64,000 bases of DNA, from the NCBI GenBank assembly GCA_028753945.1, contig JAPNXP010000018.1, forward strand, positions 620,001 through 684,000, read 5' to 3'. The translations under genes were made by a program, and so were the position numbers. This document shows positions 31,076-41,187 of this stretch, piece by piece; position 1 is the stretch's first letter; the number at the start of each line of letters is the position of its first letter. The stretch comes from Hexactinellida sp. DTS-2022. Lineage: Eukaryota; Porifera; Hexactinellida. The notes under the pieces are model-generated. The model searched no databases. It saw only the letters and a list, made by a program, of their open reading frames with translations, and was not told the origin of the DNA.

Positions 31076-34000
31076 TTAGGGCGAGTTATTTCCCTCCTTC
31101 TGTTCTTTGTCTTGTCTCTTTTTCCTTTCTTCCTCGTACTCTGCGTATTTCGCGAGATACTTCTCTCTGTACAGCTGGTCCTTGATCTCTGCTGGGATGT
31201 CGGGCACCAGGAATGCGACGATTACAACAGTAGCGAATATGATGTGCTAGATATTAACAGTTATAATAGATACTACAGTGGATGCCGGTTATAAGCACAT
31301 CGTCGGGAACTGCACTTAATGTGCTTATAACCGGCATTTTCTTATAACCGACATATATTATATTGGGTATATGGCAACCGTTTTCAACATAGTGTTCTTA
31401 TATCCGATATGTTCTTATAACAAGTGTGCTTATATCCGACATCTACTGTATTATTAGCTTTTCGTTTCATAGCAATTGCTCTATTAGCAAGACTTTCATC
31501 CTCATACGAGCATTTAATGTTAACTATGCTCCTCTAATAGCAAGTTCGCTTTTAAACAAGCTAATTTCGTGCAAAATGCGACTTGTTATATACGTACAAG
31601 GAATTTACGAATGTTATACTGCCTGACTAACCTCGAATATAACTGTGAACATAAGACGGGCCATCATGGTCTTGTAGTATATAATCTGTTCCTCCTGATC
31701 AGCATAGGGGTTGAGTTGGTAGGTTGGTCTGTATCTGCAGAGTATACCGATAGTAAATAACTATGTACAGTAAATATACTGTTTAACATACCTGCACTCT
31801 ATGTTATTGTTTATAAGATTCAAGGTACAACCATCGTAGTAATCGCCCGCTATAAAGTTAGGAACTAGTCCGGAGTTTATTTTCGCTAGTTTTGTAGGTT
31901 TAGAGTTCAATCCATTCCTGGGACTGTCTGGGTCTAGCTCGTCGTCATTGTAAATCCTGTAGTAAATATCTGAAGCGAGGGAGTAGTTATCTCCTTTGGA
32001 AAACTTTGTTTGTACGTCGAGAGCGTTACAACATGTGGCAGAGTTTTGTAGAGTTTGAGATGTGTTTGTATTCAAGAACCTCCGTATCACGCTCGTGTTG
32101 CTGCCAGCTCCATTCACACAACAGTGCTGATTCCCTGTAACAGTTTATTATTATAATACAATCAGGTCTGCTTATTGTGAACAATTTTTCGTCTGCTTAA
32201 TATGAAGATTTTTTGATATGAACAAGCCCTATGGTCCCAATTTAACAACTTACATAGGGTTTGTATTACGTTGAGTTCGTTTATTATGAAGTCTCTCTAT
32301 TATGAACATTATTTTTGTCCCTTGAATGTTAATAATAAAAGAAACTGACTGTATGCACTAATTATGTATTGTTTTATTGTTACCTTGATAAAGACATGAC
32401 CCATTTCTGAACCCAGAATTCTGCACTTGTCCAAGTGGGACTGAATTCTTGCTAACTAAGTACTCGCAACAGGTAGAGAGGTTCATAGTATCACTGTAAG
32501 TTGTATTTACTTCAACTAACACGTCACATCCATTCGTGCAATAGTAAACCGCTGGATCGAAGTAGGGCGTGTACAGTGGACTGGATTGATTATTCAGTAT
32601 CTCACTAAAGGATATTATTTATAGATGTTGTTGTTTACCTGAGTATTTGTAATACTCTTTAATTTACTAACTTTATACTTCGCGTATTAAAATCTGGAAA
32701 ATCCTCCGTGAGAATGAAGCTACGAATAGGAATTCTATTCAAAGTTTCATTCAGGAATCCATTCAGGTTATTGATTCCCATGTTTCGGTCTGCTTGGTAG
32801 AGAACTCGGTCGATAAACCCTCCAGTGAATGGGATCAGAAATGCCTATAAGGATTGCAGCTAGTCATTTCCTTGAGCATTTGAATAGAGTCATTAAGCTA
32901 ATACGAACATTTGTAACAACCGCTATCTTGGATATTATATCCAGAATGCTGTACCAGGGCCCGATGTCCTGTGCCTTCAGGGCAAGCGGCCTCCTCGTTA
33001 GAATACAAAACTTAGATGCGTCGATTCTAACTTCGAAATAATTATTGAAGAGAGCGAAGAAAGGCGCCAGCGGAAATGCAGCGGCGAATATTGTTACAAA
33101 TCCGAACTGAATCACTAAACAAAATATCAAATTAAACTACAGTAGACGCTCGTTAATACGAACACCAAGGGAACCGTCAAAATCTGTACGTTACGTATTA
33201 ACCGGAGCACTTGCATGCATTTGTATAAGGTGGAGCCGTGGAGGAATTAACCCTTGTACTCCTTAACAGAAATTCGCCTTATCCGTGTTCCTACGCCCAT
33301 GAGTCTACTGTATGTTTTAATGCATTAAGACAGACCTAGCTCGAGGTATTCCCAGAATAGCCCGTGGTCCCTTTCCGGCGCCAGCTGGTAGTCTCTGCCC
33401 CAGGGAGTCGTAGCCGCCAGCTTCTTACGGAGCCCCTCTTGGTCCCCGCTCTCCTCTGGCTTAGACTTTCTCTTCACGAAATACAGCTTAACGTATTTCA
33501 GTAGGATTTTTATTAACGGAATACCCAACTCTAAAAAGTTGTTGAGAGTCTGCTTCAACACGAATATAGTTATCAGCTGTATGGTCAGTTCAAGGAGGCA
33601 CCCATAAGCAGCACACTAGAAATGCAATCATGTTAAATACCTAGTGACATATATGTTGCTATACTATTTCTAACCTGTTCTAGTCCTCTCCAGGTCCCAT
33701 AATATATTCCTGGGAAATGCACCAAAATACGACCTTTGAAGAAAGCTATGTAGAACAGACTGGAGTAGAAATTAACGAACTGGAAGAGGTACATTTTAAC
33801 TGTGAATGAGTCTTCGTGTTCTGTCTGTGTGCGATGGAGTTCCCATGCTGTTAGAATAACCGCTATTTTCTCGTATATCTTGTTCATAATGAAAATAAAT
33901 ATCAGTTGAATAAGCGCACCGCTTGTTGACACTAACAGCCCGCCGAATATGCTCAGGAACTGCGCCAGAGCGGTCATATTATCGCTGTAAGCTTTCGAGG

Positions 34001-37000
34001 TAGCCGCTGCAATGAGGGGGCTCACTGCTGCTCGGTAGAATATAACTCCAACCACAATACCGACGACAACAGTCACAAGGGTAGCCAGGGCAGTTAGGGT
34101 CGCGGCGAACTTTGTTTTTACTTTGTAATCTTCTTGGAAGAACTCGGCTGCCTATAAGCGAATACAGAAATAATTTATGTGTCTTGTTGTAATATGAATT
34201 TACTCACTTTTGTGATTGGGTTTTCATGCAAAATCTTATTCTTTTTCGTTTCCTTTGCTTTCTCCCAAACTCGCCTCATCTTTGTCTCGAACTCTGGTCG
34301 CACTGTCTCTTCCACCACTTCGTACTCGAGCACGTCCCACTCGTACTGGAGGTAGAACTGCTGCCGCTTCCAGAACTCCAGGAAGAACACAGCCCACAGA
34401 GACATCGCTATAGCGAACACTACTGTTCCCCAATAGTCGAACATCAGAGAGAACTGGAAAGAGAGAATGAGCCAATATAATACAGTAGATGCCGGTATAA
34501 GAACGTGCTGGTTATAAGAACATGCCAGATATAAGAACATTCTACTGGAAAACGGTTGCCATATCCCCTATATAATTATGTCGTTATAAGAACAATATAT
34601 GCAGTTCCCGACGATGTTCTTATAACCGGCATCTACTATAATTAGTCATTACTTACTCTGTATGAGATGCACGAAGAGGCTAGACTGGTAAAATCGCACC
34701 TGAGAGCGCATCTAGGACACATGTAGAACAGTTTGTTTTTATTCCAGTTCTGCTCATCGCACACTTCATCTCTACGGAACAATACACACAAATTTATAAT
34801 CAATGAAAGGGAGATAATTCCTGTATTAATTATGTAAGGACTTACGCGATAGGATTATCGAATATGGTGTACAAACTGACCACAAACACAATCAGTCCGA
34901 TAAGGGTAGCGAAATGGAGCCATTTAGTGTAGAAACCTATGGTAAATTGGATTAAATCGAAATACAGTGAACTCCCGTTATAACGAAGTCGGATATAACG
35001 AAATATCCGCTTACAACGAAATGGAGATTTTCCCCCAGAGCACTAAATGCTTTATTATCCCGATTTATCCGCTTATAACGAATATCCGCATATAACGAAG
35101 GAATTTACAGGTCCCAAGCACTTCGTTATAACGAGAGTTCACTGTACTCCAATATAAGTATTTCTAACTGATACTAACCTAACCATGCGAAATAGAAAGC
35201 TATCTTCTCTCCAAAGTAATGTCTATAAAGAACATAACATAAGGTGTCTGTTTAAGCTATAGGATTATTAAAACCAGGCACCTGATCTGGTCCAGGGGCT
35301 GTGTCTTGAAGAATGCCTTAAAAGTAGGGGAGCCCCAGTTATAGTATAGGAACTGTCGCTCATTTTCCTCTTGTCTACTGCCGCCACTTTCTTGCTTTGG
35401 CAGTTTGAAGTTACCCTATTATTGTATGCTCTTAATACACTTTATAATACAATCATGTTACGTAATTACCACTTCCAAGGGTGTAAGGGGTTTAACCAAT
35501 GTGTGACATATAATCTTTTATATTACAAATGGTCAAAAAGCGAGACATAGGGAGGGTGGTGTATTATTTTTGTAACGTTTGAACCAGCGCTTACTTCGTG
35601 CAATGGAAACGCATCAATATACGTCTTATTCCGGAGCAGCCTGTTGATCCCCATCCTGACTTCCTCTTTCTTCCTGTAGTAGGCAGTCTTGTTGAGAATG
35701 TAGTTAACGATAAGAGCTCTCTGCGCTGTAGAGAAGAACTCTTCAGGCTTATCGTGATTCAAATATCTATTTAGGAATGTTCTCATTAATTTGAGGTTGT
35801 TTTAGTAACAGAACTTACTTTTTGAGTTTAGACTTTATGAATATTTGGGTTGGGGCTTCTGGTATGTCCAACCTGAACGGAACCTCGGGGACTGTGAAAC
35901 GGAATATTTTCCTGCACCCCAGCCTATCCCACAGTGTTTTGTTTATCTTCTTATTATCCGCATTGTCTTGATCCTAATGGAAGTTCAAGTCTTAATTTAT
36001 TTGCTCTGTTTAGGACAATTCAGCATACCGTATAATGGTTTTGACAGGAAATTACTTACAATTATTGGCGCGTACAAGTGGAGCTCTTCTGCATAGGCAC
36101 ACAACACATGCCAAGGAGCGTGGAGTTTTACGAAATGATAGGGATTAACTTTCTTAGTGGGAGTACTTGGCAATTCTGCTTGTGTAGCTGTCGCAGATCT
36201 CAAACGGTCGATTGATTTATTTGCTAACTGTCCGAAACCTAAAAATGTTTTTGTGGTGGAATCCTCATCCTAAGTAAATAATTAAACTAAAAGAATTGTG
36301 TTAGTATACAAGTGAGAACTCACGTTAGAATCCTGTTGTGCCGTCTCTAACTTCAGTCCCAGTGCCTCGAGCTCCTCTTCGAAGAACTTTCGCTTCGAGG
36401 TTCTACTCTCGAGATCCTCCGCGTTTTTCTCGTCTCGCTTCTCCACATGCTCCTGATAGACCAGTATGTAATCTAAATGATAGACTATTGTTAAAACTGT
36501 CCCGTTATCGAAGGGATTTTGAGACACTTTTTCTTAGGCAAAGCCGGTGCTTTTCCTATGAAAGGGATTTTTATTTATTAAAACCATCAGTGTCTTAAAA
36601 GCCCTTACGATCTAAGGACACTGTTTGCAATCGAGATATGTAAAGCGCTTTTGACTATAAACTATTCACTATATGATCCTATTGTTTGGATATACGTATA
36701 TTCAAGCTACAACAACATACCGATTCTTCTATAACCGTCTTCGAAGAACTGCGTATGCTAGAGAATAGAAAGTAAATGTAATTATTTGGAGATTAGAAAC
36801 TAGCTTACATGAGAACTGTGATGTTCAACTTCATCATCCTCAGTTATTCTATAAACTTCATAGAGCGACATTACTCAGATACTGATTCTTTGATTTTGAT
36901 AGGTTTTATGTATACATTTATATGAAACAGATTCTCACTGAATTATATTCATTTATACTGAGCCTACTAGCTTATTAATTCCTTAGTTTCAGCTAATTAT

Positions 37001-37622
37001 TTTGCTCTTAGTTAGTTGGGTTCTTATTGGCACAGAAAGAGACAAATTTAATTGAAAATTTCTGATATTTCAACATTTCTAACGAGTTTCAACTTGAATA
37101 GCTTTGCATATACTATTTGCAAGTTTCCTCGATATCTATCTATGATTGTACCTGACGCTTAATATAGCTATAACTCCAGTTATGTTTATATAATCAACTC
37201 ACCGTGTCTGTCTCGCCTGCCGAGTATTTAATGCGATCTCCATCAGCTGACTGTCTACAGGCACCTGTAAGTAGATGTGTATGTTCAGTTAGTTCTTGAT
37301 CTGGAAATAAATTGAGCGCGAAATGAACCGATTTTACATAGTACCCTTCGTAAAATGATTTCTAATGTTTGGTTGACTAGGTACAGGTACTTTATCAAAA
37401 AATGATGCATAATGTTTTCGAATGGTTTATCTCAAAGCATATGTAATTGTTTATTTGCTTTATACAACTGTGCTTACCCGAGTCGATAGCTATTTCTCTT
37501 TCCTCTCTCTTTGCGACTCCTCTCTTCTCTGCCTCTAAATCTGGGTACCTCAGTGGCCCTTCATTCGAGCTACTGATATCCCCCATGATATTATCAAAAC
37601 CAATTTTTTGATTCTCAGTCAT
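31076..37622 (-). CDS. Anoctamin (TMEM16) calcium-activated channel/scramblase
   Basis: Twenty exons on the minus strand, all in phase, 1177 aa: 37622-37478, 37264-37203, 36757-36721, 36472-36324, 36269-36060, 35973-35819, 35766-35595, 35415-35282, 35222-35179, 34936-34846, 34771-34657, 34453-34208, 34151-33675, 33615-33336, 33114-32909, 32844-32672, 32604-32384, 32134-31792, 31734-31632, 31246-31076. Landmarks are DYILVYQEH, FVKLHAPWHVLCAYAEEL, EEFFSTAQRALIV, RHYFGEK, ATVVFAIAMSLWAVFFLEFWKR type helix 2, FFKGR, IQFGFVT and VPDIPAEIK. Two calcium-site glutamates survive in WEYLELVIQ, and Glu/Asp in NNYFEVRIDASKF. The loop before the last helices is about 230 residues and Cys-rich, several times the usual length. 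An alternative first exon is at 36871-36778. Whether it conducts chloride or scrambles lipid cannot be read here. Confidence 0.93.
31276..31448. mobile_element. pogo-type MITE, family B, in anoctamin intron
   Basis: Starts CAGTGGATGCCGGTTATAAGC and ends TATATCCGACATCTACTG, flanked by TA. The motif TTATAAGCAC/TTATAACCGG recurs inside, and the core reads GGTATATGGCAACCG. Confidence 0.8.
32159..32351. mobile_element. pogo-type MITE, family D, in anoctamin intron
   Basis: Ends CAATCAGGTCTGCTTATTG and AAAAGAAACTGACTG with TA flanks; TATTATGAAC-type motifs recur in both orientations. Shares its core with the copy at 40716-40892. Confidence 0.7.
33140..33310. mobile_element. pogo-type MITE, family A, in anoctamin intron
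   Basis: Starts CAGTAGACGCTCGTTAATACG and ends with GAGTCTACTG before TA. Core GCACTTGCATGCATTTGTAT. Confidence 0.8.
34483..34637. mobile_element. pogo-type MITE, family B, in anoctamin intron
   Basis: Starts CAGTAGATGCCGGTATAAGA and ends TTATAACCGGCATCTACT. It lies in opposite orientation to the copy at 31276, with the TTGCCATAT core. Confidence 0.75.
34965..35144. mobile_element. pogo-type MITE, family C, in anoctamin intron
   Basis: Starts CAGTGAACTCCCGTTATAAC and ends TTATAACGAGAGTTCACTG, near-perfect inverted ends with TA flanks. The ATAACGAA motif occurs at least five times inside. Confidence 0.85.
36778..36871 (-). CDS. Alternative first exon of the anoctamin gene
   Basis: An ATG at 36871 opens MSLYEVYRITEDDEVEHHSS and runs to a GTAAGC donor in phase 0. 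It can join the exon at 36757 (HTQFFEDG) directly. An in-frame TGA just upstream shows it cannot be an internal continuation of the longer 5' exons, which also reach 36757 in phase 0. Two start sites giving different N-termini are therefore likely. Confidence 0.5.
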
Positions 37623-38118
37623 TTTCGAATCCCTTTCCTTCTCTACAATCAATTCCTCTCAGAATCCATATTTTATAGTCTCTTTACAGCAATATGCCCT
37701 GTAAACTGATCTCCATTGCTAAAGACAGAATTAGCAACCACCACCACTCGAATGATATCCGATTTCACCATAACTTGCATGAGTTTATGGCTAATAGCTG
37801 ATATCAAATTATCAAAGGTACATCTTTGCAATAATATTTCATAGCGACATAGCCTATAAATTAGTAATTAAATTATTTTTATTCGACTCAGCATCATTAC
37901 TAGGACCACTGGTTGTGCCACTTATTTGTTGCTTGTAACAATAATAATTAAATTATTATTATTATTCGACTCAGCATCTCTACTAGACCACCACTGGTTG
38001 TTCCACTTATTTGTTGCTTGTAACACTCTTGTACAAATATTCCTTGTAATCATACTAATTTTATACAAGTGCAGTAGTTATTTTTAGAAGTTAGCTTCTA
38101 ACTCGCATCGCCGTTTCC
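37623..38118. other. Divergent promoter region between anoctamin and BTB gene
   Basis: About 500 bp that must hold start sites for both genes. Its right half contains the two-copy tandem repeat at 37866-38025. No coding signal. Confidence 0.45.
37866..38025. repeat. Two-copy tandem duplication upstream of the BTB gene
   Basis: A unit of about 78 bp containing TATTCGACTCAGCATC, CCACTGGTTGT and CCACTTATTTGTTGCTTGTA is present twice in direct orientation (about 37866-37941 and 37946-38025) with few differences. Confidence 0.8.
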
Positions 38119-40395
38119 ATGGCCGATCAGTATTCTACCCAACCCAAGGGGGGCGGCCCTAATAATAAAGGAAATCAAACTAAACCCAACCAGAAACAGG
38201 GCCAGCGTTACCACAACACAATGCCCAACGGACAGAGCACCTACCGCGCTGGTAACAAATACCAACAACCCTACCAGTACCAACAGACAGGGTACAACCC
38301 TTCGACCTCCGCCCCGCCCTCCCAGTCTCTGCCACAGGCGGCGACTCATAAGCAGGAATACAAGTCCGCTTCCAATCCAACAAACCATGTCGACACCCTC
38401 CCCACACACCCCCTGGGGTACTCGAAGGGAGCCCCGTCCCCTGACAGTCCGGACCAGATAGAAAACGACTTCTCACATTCCATTGTCCCTAACCCGCAAC
38501 CACCTAGTGTCCCCCCTCAGCCCCTTGACCCTCCTGCGACTGTTCCCACCAACCCTCAACAGCAGCCCACCCCAGCTGATCAGAACAGTCCCCTAGAGGA
38601 GCACTCTCCAAATGATGATACCGCCTTTCATCCTGTCAACAACACGGACCCCTCTCCCCCCCCTGCCCCCTCCCCGGAGACCTCTCCCCCCTCTCCGCCC
38701 CCCGGCCTCTCCGAGTCGGACGCCCTCCCGGACCCACGTCCGGAGCAACCCGACCCGCAGCAGCTGGCACAGATGCAGGCAGTCATGAATAACATGTATC
38801 TCGGTCAGATGATGATGAACCCCTGGATGGGCATGATGCCCTGGATGCCTTTCTACCCGTACTCCAACTTCCTTCAGTCGCAGGCGCACACGCACCCCTA
38901 CCAGCAGTTCCAGGCCTCTCTCCCCCAGGAGAAGCCCCCCCTCCCTCTGGACCCCGTCCCCAAGCCCGACACCCCGGCCTCCGCCCAGGTGGACACCTTC
39001 CCGTCCGAGCCGGAGCCCGAGCCGGCCCCTGACTGCTCCCTCAGCGACGACCCGCCCCCCCAGAGCCCCGAGCCTCCCGCCTCCACCGAGAGCTCCAGTC
39101 CCTCCAGTGCCAGGGCACCGGCTAAGCTGTCCCACTCCTCCCTCGCCGACGAACCCCTCGGCTACGAGACGGGGCCCGCGTACCCCTCTGAGCCCGCGTC
39201 CGAGCCGCACCTGCTGCCGCAGACGCACATGGGAATGGGGCCGCTGGGCGTGGCTGTGGGCAGCACGCTGGCTAACTGCACCAGCTTCGGGAGCTGGCCC
39301 AACTTCAGCCCCTCTCCAGCCCAGCAGATGATGCGCCCTAAGCAGATCCCAATCGCGGGCGCCGGACCAGGGATAATCAGCTCAGCCGTTCTGCAAGTGC
39401 AGCAGACGAACCAGACCGGAACTCCGTTCGGCCCCTTCTCCCCCGGGGTCCCCCTGGTTAACCCGGCCCCAACAACCAGCCAGGCGTTCTCAATCGGCGC
39501 CACCCCCGGTCCTGTCCCCCCCGGCGCCAACACGGAGCCCCACTCCGCCCCCAAGTCCACGGCCGAGCCGCCGGCCTCCGGGTTTGATAGCAACACCACG
39601 GCCGAGCCAAGGAGCCAGCACGGAATCGTGGAGAAGGAGAGCAGCTCCGAGTCCGACCAGAGCAACGAGGACGATCTGGACTCACACGAGCACGAGCCCA
39701 CCTTCGTGCAGCTGGAGGTAGGCGGCCGCACATTCCAAGTGCACGCAGCGTCGTTCGACAGCTTCCCCGATAGCAAGCTCTACAAGATAATCCACTACAC
39801 GGAGCCCGGCACACAGAATCTGGGCGGGGCCTACACATTCGACAGAGACGGAAACCTGTTCGAGGTTATCCTCAGCTTCGTGCGGACGGGCCGACTGGAC
39901 CTCCCGCCGTACTTCAATCTGAAGGCCGTGGAGCGGGAGGCAGAGTTCTTCGGAATGCGGGACTACATGTTCGAGCAGGGCAAGCAGATCTCCCCCGGCT
40001 CATTCTTCTCCTTCAAGCGGACACTCACGCTGGACATGGAGCTGCAGCCCGGGAACGACAGGCAGTTCCAGTGCATAGCGGTGCTCGACTCCGCTGATCA
40101 TCTCACATTCGACGAGGTGGTTTGTGAGGGGTTCTGCCACCTGCTCATGGAGGCTGTCGACCTGACCGGCATCCTGATCGGACGCAAGATTATATTCGAC
40201 AGCCAGGACCCCAACGCTTGGAAGGGAACCCAGCACTCGTACGAACAGAAGCCGGTGACTGTCTACCTAATTCTGATCCGCAAGCCCTCTGGCCCTCAGT
40301 CGGCTAGCGCCAGCAGCTGCAAGGCTGGCATCACCTACAGCACTGTGTTCACATTCGATTCTGAGGCTCACATGCCTGGATTCTACCGGCGATAA
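38119..40395 (+). CDS. Pro/Gln/Ser-rich protein with C-terminal T1-type BTB domain
   Basis: Intronless, 758 aa. The first 510 residues are disordered and rich in Pro, Gln, Asn and Ser, with a Met-rich hydrophobic patch (MNNMYLGQMMMNPWMGMMPW) near residue 230. Residues about 530-625 form a BTB domain of the KCTD/T1 kind: FVQLEVGGRTFQVH, YTFDRDGNLFEVILSFVRTG and REAEFFGM. The last 130 residues (LTLDMELQPGNDRQFQCIAV and VTVYLILIRKP) look like a compact beta domain I cannot name. KCTD proteins form oligomers and often link substrates to CUL3; that role is only inference. The long N-terminal extension is not typical of KCTD proteins. Confidence 0.75.
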   Translation: MADQYSTQPKGGGPNNKGNQTKPNQKQGQRYHNTMPNGQSTYRAGNKYQQPYQYQQTGYNPSTSAPPSQSLPQAATHKQEYKSASNPTNHVDTLPTHPLGYSKGAPSPDSPDQIENDFSHSIVPNPQPPSVPPQPLDPPATVPTNPQQQPTPADQNSPLEEHSPNDDTAFHPVNNTDPSPPPAPSPETSPPSPPPGLSESDALPDPRPEQPDPQQLAQMQAVMNNMYLGQMMMNPWMGMMPWMPFYPYSNFLQSQAHTHPYQQFQASLPQEKPPLPLDPVPKPDTPASAQVDTFPSEPEPEPAPDCSLSDDPPPQSPEPPASTESSSPSSARAPAKLSHSSLADEPLGYETGPAYPSEPASEPHLLPQTHMGMGPLGVAVGSTLANCTSFGSWPNFSPSPAQQMMRPKQIPIAGAGPGIISSAVLQVQQTNQTGTPFGPFSPGVPLVNPAPTTSQAFSIGATPGPVPPGANTEPHSAPKSTAEPPASGFDSNTTAEPRSQHGIVEKESSSESDQSNEDDLDSHEHEPTFVQLEVGGRTFQVHAASFDSFPDSKLYKIIHYTEPGTQNLGGAYTFDRDGNLFEVILSFVRTGRLDLPPYFNLKAVEREAEFFGMRDYMFEQGKQISPGSFFSFKRTLTLDMELQPGNDRQFQCIAVLDSADHLTFDEVVCEGFCHLLMEAVDLTGILIGRKIIFDSQDPNAWKGTQHSYEQKPVTVYLILIRKPSGPQSASASSCKAGITYSTVFTFDSEAHMPGFYRR

Positions 40396-40715
40396 GCTGC
40401 AATCTTCCATCCTACTCTCTCCTCTCATTTCTCGTAGATAACCAGATAAGAAGTGTACTATGCTATCCTAGTTTGTAAGTAGTGTGTCTTGTTTAACTCA
40501 TCTTACTATTTTAACTGTATTTTCTTCTACCCAACACGACGCCTCGCATAGAGACACGACTGCACCATAGGAATGAACTTGTTGACTTTTATTCTATGTT
40601 GAATGATTGAGATATATCTTTAATGGAGCTAATCATAGAATAATCTCATTTGTTATCTAACTTTTCTCGTTTCAATGATGGGAATTACTTATAGGGAGCT
40701 AATGAGAAATGAATA

Positions 40716-40892
40716 CAGTCAGGTTCTTTAATTATGAACATTCAAGGGCCCAAATAATAAAGAGACTTCATAATAAGCGAACTCAACTTAATAGAAAGTT
40801 AAATTAAATTGATTGGGACATAGGGGCTTGTTCATAATATACAGTTTTTAATATTAGCAGACGAAAATAATTCACAATAATCGACCTGACTG
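40716..40892. mobile_element. pogo-type MITE, family D
   Basis: Starts CAGTCAGGTTCTTTAATTATG and ends AATAATCGACCTGACTG, inverted ends flanked by TA. Contains TTATGAAC and TTCATAATAA motifs. Confidence 0.75.
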
Positions 40893-41121
40893 TATTATGT
40901 TTATTTGAGATTTAGGAATATTTATTCTGAGGACGGTAACGAAAGTCTCGTAACTAAGTGAATGTGTCTTTTCTAACGACTAATTTAAGATAGTATTTAT
41001 TTAACTTTGGTATTCGTATTAAAGTATTTGTAAGCTGGTAACAAATCTAGCTTTACTGAGCTCAGTATTAGTGCTTAGTTTGGTTGTGTAGTCTGAATTA
41101 TAACAGATATCTGGTATAACC

Positions 41122-41170
41122 GGAGAGAGAGAGAGAGATATGACAGATACGCACACACACAGAGAGAGAC
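41122..41170. repeat. Simple repeat, (GA)n and (CA)n
   Basis: GA runs flank a short CA run, together about 50 bp. Confidence 0.8.
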
Positions 41171-41187
41171 AGGGGATTAATGGGAAT

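Larger units (their letters stand above)
40396..41187. other. Intergenic region with MITE and simple repeats
   Basis: 3' flank of the BTB gene, then the family D element 40716-40892, then AT-rich sequence and the simple repeat at 41122-41170, directly ahead of the tentative first reticulon exon. Confidence 0.4.

Noticed and set aside
36230..36245. Splice acceptor TTTTTAG at about 36239 in the anoctamin
   Set aside because: The frame reads through it from 36269 without a stop and in phase with the previous exon, so the exon start at 36269 is sufficient.
38593..39228. 211-aa minus-strand frame opposite the BTB gene
   Set aside because: It is the Gly/Arg-rich complement of the Pro-rich coding region, a composition artefact.
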